Positions 57,847-64,000 of a stretch of DNA of 64,000 bases are shown piece after piece. The notes beneath the pieces were generated by a model. That model had not been told where the DNA came from. It ran no database searches and was given only the letters and a program-made list of their open reading frames with translations. Positions within the stretch are counted from its first letter, which is position 1; each line of letters begins with the position of its first letter. The stretch lies in assembly GCF_023053635.1 (NCBI RefSeq), contig NC_086192.1, forward strand, positions 16,716,001 through 16,780,000, written 5' to 3'. Made by a program: the position numbers and the translations under genes. This DNA is from Elgaria multicarinata webbii. Lineage: Eukaryota > Chordata > Lepidosauria > Squamata > Anguidae.

Positions 57847-59210
57847 GGCCGCGCCGCGGCGGCTGCTCCCCGCTCACGTCCAGCGAGCGCTCCGGCCCTG
57901 GCCGCGCCTCTCCGGCGCCCGAGCCGGACCTCGCTTCTTATACGCGCCGGGGGCGGGGAGGGAGGGAGGGAGGGGGCGCGGCAGGAGGTCTCCGGCAGGA
58001 GAGCGGCGGCGCGGCTGGGAGGGGGCTGCCGGCCGCGATCTCCCCGGCGCTGCAGACCGCCCCTTCGGGGGAGGAGCGGAGGGGGAGGCGGGAGGGAGAG
58101 CTGGAGCGCTGCTTGCTTGGGGGGCAGCATCGCGGGCAAAGCAAACATTCCTTCTCCCTCGGTGAAAGGAGGGAGGGAGGGACGGAGGGAGGGAGAGAGG
58201 GGCCTCCTGCGCCGGGACCCTGGCAGCCCGCCGCCGCCTGCGCAAAGGCGATGGCAACCCGCGAGCGGCTCGGCCGCTCCTAAGCCCAGCGATCGCGGGG
58301 CGGGGCTGGGAAGAGGTTTTCGAGATTGCCTCCTAGGCAAGGAGTGCAAGAAGATACGGATCTGTTGGAGATGGATCCGCTGTAATCTCGGCCAAGAAAG
58401 AGCAGCCCCGGAAGCGGGGAGCAACGCGACGAAGCACCTGAAATCGGGGGCGGGGTGGAATGCCAGAAGGCCCAGTTCCCCGCCCGTCACCACCTTCCCC
58501 TGGATTTGACTCACAAAGATCACCCGCCCCCCACCCCCGCTGGAAGGATGAGGACGGCACTTCTCGCCGCTTGGGCAGGGCAGGGCTGCTCGTGCACACG
58601 TTCGACCTTGCCAAGGCAAAACTCCGTAGCCCCTGGCGGATCCGGCCCGTTGCCATCCCAGCATTTGAGCTGCCTGATGGCACGCTTTAAGCCTGGCTGC
58701 CCATCTGTGGCCCTGCCGCCTCTCTGCTCCTGGGGTGGGGGGTGCGAAACTCTGACTTCAGCCCAAGTGGAACCGAGGTTTCTCTTGGAGTGGGGAGCTC
58801 TAGTCCACCCTTGTCTGCTGTGGTCAGAAATGGGGCCCCTGGAGCAGAGAGGAGGCAGGGCCGCAGCCGGGCTGGGGAGGCCGAGAAACGAGCCACTGGC
58901 AGGCAGCAGACTGTTCTGGAGAGGAGGTCAGCCCTGTTCTGGGAGGCCTTGAATGGAAGCCCAGCTGGCCCGGCTTTCCATTCAAATGATTAGAAACTGG
59001 AGTAGTGGCACTGGGAGAGAGCGCGCCTCTGACTGACTGGGTTAGGGGGTACTGTAAGCTACGAGAGGTTGTGAGCCTTCTCAGTGCCAGCATGGCTTAC
59101 CCTGAAGTGCAAACCCGGCATGGGCGATCCAGGGTGGGTTTGTTTTTCAAGAACCCAGGGCTTGTTGGACAGGGTTTGTTGAGGATAGCTTGTTCTCAGG
59201 GTGGCTTGTC

Positions 59211-60026
59211 ATCATAGAATCACAGAATAGTAGAGTTAGAAGGGGCCTATAAAGCCATCGGGTCCAACCCCCTGCAGGAATCCACCCTAAAGCATCCCTG
59301 ACAAAGGGTTGTCCAGCTGCCTCTTGAAGGCCTCTAAGGCATTCTAGAGCAGAGGCCTTCTCTGCTGTGGCCCCCCCCCCGGCTGTGGAATGAGCTCCCC
59401 AAGGAGGTTCGCTTGGCACCTACGTTATATGCTTTTAGACGCCAGGTGAAGACCTTTTTATTCTCCTAGCATTTTAACAGTCTATACATAAATTTTAACT
59501 TGGTGTTTTAAATTTCTAATTTTGCATTGCTGCTGTTTTTATCTGGTTGAGCTTTTATATTGTATTTTATATTATGGTTTTATACTGTTGTTTTATACTT
59601 TGAATGTTTTTAATTTTTGTGAACTGCCCAGAGAGCTCCAGCTATTGGGTGGTATAGAAATGTAATAAATAAATAAATAAATAAATAAAAATAGTGTGGG
59701 AGAGCCCACAACCTCCCTAGGTAACTGGTTCCATTGTCGGACTACTCTTACAGTCAGGAAGTTTTTCCTCATGTCCAGCTGGAATCTGGCTTCCTGTAAC
59801 TTGAGCCCGTTATTCCGTGTCCTGCACTCTGGGAGGATCGAGAAGAGATCCTGGCCCTCCTCTGTGTGACAACCTTTTAAGTATTTGAAGAGTGCTATCA
59901 CGTCTGCCCTCCATCTTCCCTTCTCCAGGCTAAACATGCCCAGTTCTTTCAGTCTCTCTTCCTAGGGCTTTATTTCCAGACCCCTGATCATCCTGGTTGC
60001 CCTCCTCTGAACACGCTCCAGCATCT
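59211..60026 (-). mobile_element. CR1 LINE 3' end interrupted by an L2-type insertion
   Basis: CR1 runs antisense from CATAGAATCACAGAATAG to CTTGAAGGCCTCTA (59211-59336), stops, and resumes at TAGTGTGGGAGAGCCC (59692) through to GTTGCCCTCCTCTGAACACG. The minus strand encodes [20 protein letters not shown] and [13 protein letters not shown]. The gap is filled by the L2-type element at 59337-59691. Confidence 0.85.
59337..59691 (+). mobile_element. L2-type LINE 3' end nested in CR1
   Basis: The plus strand starts in the ORF2 C-terminus (GAGCAGAGGCCTTCTCTGCT, GGAATGAGCTCCCCAAGGAG, GCCAGGTGAAGACCTTTTTA), continues with an A/T-rich UTR and GCCCAGAGAGCTCCAGC, and ends in (AAAT)n. A two-base TA duplication at the flanks fits target-primed insertion. 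Confidence 0.8.
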
Positions 60027-60704
60027 CTGAATGCGGCAGCCTGGCTTGTCCCAAGTGGCTACAGAGCAGCTGGGTAAGAGGGGCCAGAAAGCCCCCACTG
60101 CTCTTCACAATGGCATGAGTGCTGCCTCCGGCCTCCGGCCTCCCTCACCAGGAACTGCCCCTCCACCAATGCAGAAGCAGAACTTTGGAAGGATGGTCAT
60201 GAAATTGCTGCATTTAAAGGGGTCCTGACTTCAAAAACCCGGCACCAACCCGGCAACCCCATTTCAAGATCTCCTCCATCACGGGGTGGGGGGTTGGGGT
60301 GGGGGGGCTTGCCTAGAAAACAAACTCCGTGACATTTAGCTGGCCTTGCCGTGAAATAAACAACTGGCATTTGATGCAGCCAAAGTTCAGGGGAATGGCT
60401 ATTTAAATGTGATCACAGCTGCCCTTTGCATGAGGCGGTGGCCAGGCTAATGTAGGCCATTCTAGCTGAGGCTGTCTGAAGCGCAAGAGACCGTGAGACG
60501 AGAGCCCTTTTCCACATGCCCCGGAGGAGCGTAAACAACCGCCTCCGCCTCCACCCAGGCTGGCAGAGAGGATGGGGGCGTTGCAGCGCGTCCGAAGCAC
60601 CCAGAGGTGCCGCCGTGGGTGCCATGAACAGAGAGGCTGTGGCCCACTCCGGGGGTCCTTCAGAAAACCCCGAATAGACCCTGCTTTTCAAGCCTTTTCA
60701 GAAG

Positions 60705-60740
60705 AGGAAGGAAGGAAGGAAGGAAGGAAGGAAGGAAGGA
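60705..60740. repeat. (AGGA)n microsatellite
   Basis: Eight to nine GAAG/AGGA units. Confidence 0.9.
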
Positions 60741-61304
60741 GAGCTGAAGAAGGCTGAGGAGGAGCTGCTGGCCAGGAACCAAACAGATCCACTCACCTCC
60801 TCTGTGAACCTGATCTGCCATCGTGCCAAACATGTTATGAGGCCTCGTAAACATTTTAGCACCATGCTGAGCACATCCCAGCCCCCATTTTCTGGAAAAC
60901 AGCTCCAAAATGTTGCCCGTTTCACAAGCCCCCCTTTCCCTGGCAGAGGCCCGGCTGGGTATACCTTTCCTGTAGGAGAGCTGGCAAATCTTTTTTCTAC
61001 TCTAGATGTCCAGCAGCCTCCTCCCGAGGAAACAGCCTCACCTTGTGTTTGGGGGGTGAGAAGCAGCCCTGGGGTGGAGGGGGTTCTCAAGGAGGGGTGG
61101 GTCGGGTTGCCCCACACTCTGCCTAGAGACTGAGATTTCACCCACACGCTCCAGGCATCTGGGGCATTGGCTGGCCTGGACACCCAGCATTGGTTTTAAA
61201 AGGCTAAGTTTCTATCCCTCATGGTCATAGGATAAAATAGGAAGGTGCCCAAGTCGCCCGCTTCTCACTTTCTGCCCCCCACCCCTGTTGCATGCCAAGT
61301 ATAG

Positions 61305-61308
<4 letters not shown>

Positions 61309-61339
<31 letters not shown>
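61309..61339. repeat. (GT)n microsatellite
   Basis: About 15 GT units. Confidence 0.95.
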
Positions 61340-61340
<1 letters not shown>

Positions 61341-62627
61341 ATTCACCATGGCTGAGATTGGCTCTGGCGATGGGGCTTGATGGGGCTTCAAGGGTCCTGT
61401 CCACAGAGAGACCTGCCCCTCCCCCTCCCTCCCTCCCTCCCTCTCCTCTTCTGCCAGCTCTGCAGGATGACAGAGGCTGGGCCAGGTTTCCTTCCCAGCA
61501 TGCCCAGCGCTGCTGCATCCTTCCAGGAGTCAATATTTACCAGGAGTTGCCATGTGCAACACAGAAAGGTCAGAGTTAGCCTGTCCTGCAAGCGGAGGAG
61601 GAGGAGGCACCCGACCACCCACCTGCCAAGCCCTGGGCAGCCTGGCCTCTGAAGAGACGCTCCGTGGCCAGTGGCCCGCTGGGCCGGGCACCTGCTTGCC
61701 TTTGGCTCAGCACCCTTCAGGGGCGATGCTAGAGGGGGCCATGGAGGGTGGGCGGCAAGCGCCCCCCAGCCAGGAGCCCCCCACTCCCCTTCCCCACCCC
61801 ATTGCTGGACTCGTGTCCTTCCTCGAGGTCCGCTGTTGCCCCACCCCACCCCTGTTTCCTGGGGATTGGTGTCCCACAACATCCAGGGTGTGGCGCTTTG
61901 GGACGGTGATGTTCTGAAACGTGCAGCAGGTAGGGGGTGAAGGAGGAAAACAATGAGGTCACCCCCGCCGCACCCCTCCCCGGCTATGGCGCGCCATCTG
62001 GCCTCCACCCTTGGGAGCGCTGCCCTGTGCTGCTGGCACTTTTCGTGCTGCTGCCAGAGCCTGACGTAGCCCAGCCAAGAATGATGAGGAGCGCGGGGGG
62101 GGGGGGGGGCTGGGCTCCGTCTTGCTCCGGGCTCCAAGATAACCCTGGCAGGTGCTTAGAAAGTTCCCAGATGTGGGAAGGAGCCACGGAATGTGTTTTG
62201 TTTTGAGGAGGAGGAAACGAGGGAGGGAGGGACGGGCCTGGGCCCACCAGAGGCTGGTCTACACAGCAGTCTTTGTCCAGGGTGAGCAGTGAGGGGCGAT
62301 GTTCCCTCCCCACACCAAGCAACGCCCCCTCCCAGGGAAGAGAAGGCCATCTCTGCACCCCACTCTCCCCAAACCCTACAATTCCTGGAAGCCGGGAATC
62401 CCACGCAGCCGTGGTGCAATGCAGTCTAAACCAGTGACGTTCCCTTCCTAGACAACTTTGTGCCTGGGCATCTTCCTGCGCGCCACCAAGCCCCATCCTG
62501 CACCAGCCGGGCCAGTTGGGCCATCCTGCCTCCCACCCACCCCTGGATCCAGCCTCAGCAGCCACTGGGTGGCTGATGTCGGCTCCCCTTTGCCTCCCCT
62601 GACCCCCTAAACCGGGGGAGGCAGGAC

Positions 62628-62700
62628 GGTGCCCTCTGGATATTTTAGACTACAACTCCCATCAGCCCCAGGCAGCATGGCCAATGGTCAGGGACAATAG
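62628..62700. mobile_element. hAT-like palindromic MITE
   Basis: GGTGCCCTCTGGATATTTTA, GACTACAACTCCCATCAGCC, then GCAGCATGGCCAATGGTCAG give the left arm and centre. The right arm is degraded. Confidence 0.6.
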
Positions 62701-64000
62701 GCCATTCTCTGTCTGAATGCCATTGAGAGTGGGGGTGCTGCCGCCTGAGTGGGTGGGTGTGGGTGGGTGGGTTTCCAGCTGTGCCTCCCTCCCTCCCCCC
62801 CTTCCGCTGGCTACTCCTGTTTCTCCCTCCTTCTCCGCTCTTCCCCCCAGGAGGCTCAGCTCTCCGTCCACCACCCCTCTTTACAAGGTTTTTTGCATTG
62901 TTTGGTGATTCCTCAAGAGGAACCCAAATGTCCCGTTGCGTTGGAATGAGCAGATCTCCAGCTGGCACTAACTGGTGGAGGAAGCGCCCAGTCCTCTGGC
63001 CGTGGCTGCTGTGCCGGCTGGAGGCTCCCCCACCCCACCCCCAGGCCTGGAATGACAAGCGGGGGCCAGGCAGAGAAGCTACACCTTGCACTCACTTAGC
63101 TGGGACATTCCTGCCTCGAGAGCTCCTATTTTTAGCCTGCCGGTTGGCCGGGCAAGCAAAGGCCGCTGGAAAACCAACACATGCAGAATCCCCCCTGCCA
63201 ACCCTGTTTCCAGCACCCTCCCCTTTCCAGCAAGGCACACAATGCCACCCCCCACAATTCATGCAACCCACAAGTTGTCACAAGATGCCCAGGCAGGGGC
63301 CTCTGGGAATGCTCATTGCCAAAAGGCCTCCGCCTCCTCCTCCTCCTCCTCCTCCTCTGTGGCCTCCTCTCTCTCTCCCTTTCTCTCTTGACACCTTCTG
63401 TTCTGCTCTTGCCTGTGCCGACTCCTTTGCACGTGAGGTTCACTGGATGAGCCCCGGGCTTCCCGTATCCTGTCCTGCCATTCAGTGTTGCATCTCCCTC
63501 CCTCCGCCGGCCTTCTAAGCTGAAATGCCCCCGTCCCTCCTTCCCCTGCTTTGGAAAGCAAAAGCCACTGAAAGCTGGTGAGAGGCAAACATGGGGCCAT
63601 TGGGCAAGTGAGAGCCCATCAGTCTCAGAAGCAGCAGAAATGGTGGCGATGGAGGAGATGGAGGTCCACCCAAGAACAGCTGGTGCTTCCCTCATCTCCT
63701 GTGGAATTATCTGGAGTTATGCAACAAATGATTGGGCTCCATGACACCCCAAACCCTTTGGCATTGAGTTCCACAGGTTAACAGCCATCACTGCCTCTGC
63801 ATTGTTCAATGTGTGCCATCAGTGCAAAATGGGGGCAAAATTGTGGTGGAGAGGGAGGAGGAGGGAGGGAGGGAGGGAGGGAGAGGGAGAGATTCCCTCT
63901 ATGTCACTTGATGCAGCTGCCGGGGCCTGGCAGGGTCAGCGCTCCCAAAATATCAAGCCCAAGGGCCCCGATCCACAGCAGCCTCCAACTCTTTGATCTT

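Larger units (their letters stand above)
57950..64000. other. 5' flank of SMTNL2 to the window end
   Basis: No further gene is supported. Beyond the CpG island it contains the nested CR1/L2 block (59211-60026), an AGGA tandem (60705-60740), a GT microsatellite (61309-61339), CCT/CTCC tandems near 61422-61444 and 63329-63357, a hAT-like MITE (62628-62700) and a GGGA tandem near 63863-63885. The unique parts show no coding signal. Confidence 0.5.

Overview
The window looks like a GC-rich, gene-dense stretch of a reptile genome, most likely a squamate (lizard or snake) and possibly a microchromosome. The evidence is intron-containing genes with vertebrate splice sites, CpG-island promoters, many truncated CR1 and L2-type LINE 3' ends, MIR-like and other tRNA-derived SINEs, and two palindromic MITE families I associate with squamates. 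I could run no database search. Comparisons with human proteins are from memory, and the species call is an inference.

Five host genes can be read. From left to right: (1) the last two coding exons of a single-domain rhodanese (sulfurtransferase-fold) gene on +, 4718-6545, whose 5' part is not in view; (2) SLC13A5, the plasma-membrane sodium/citrate transporter, complete on -, 12 coding exons, 580 aa; (3) XAF1, the interferon-linked XIAP-associated zinc-finger protein, complete on +, 8 coding exons, 309 aa; (4) TEKT1, the ciliary tektin-1, complete on -, 7 coding exons, 402 aa; (5) SMTNL2, smoothelin-like 2 with a C-terminal calponin-homology domain, complete on -, 8 coding exons, 458 aa. All internal exon junctions of genes 2-5 keep the reading frame, and each total length is close to that recalled for the human protein. 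SLC13A5-XAF1-TEKT1 matches human 17p13 order, except that FBXO39, which I recall between XAF1 and TEKT1 in human, is not seen here.

Layout: 1-4717 is repeat-rich sequence in front of the rhodanese exons. About 7.8-11.1 kb is the convergent gap before SLC13A5, which fills 11.1-26.3 kb. From 26.3 to 32.6 kb lies a head-to-head intergenic region, followed by XAF1 (32.6-38.4 kb). XAF1 and TEKT1 end tail to tail, about 0.9 kb apart. TEKT1 runs 39.3-45.1 kb, a 3.6 kb gap follows, then SMTNL2 (48.7-57.9 kb) and about 6 kb of repeat-bearing 5' flank. The genes are not an operon and need not act together.

The most useful new observations are a consensus ISRE plus a second IRF element just upstream of the XAF1 start codon, an RFX X-box-like site at the TEKT1 promoter, the rhodanese gene next to SLC13A5, and a CR1 copy split by a younger L2-type insertion. 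No retroviral, LTR, Polinton, CRISPR or prokaryotic-type system was seen.
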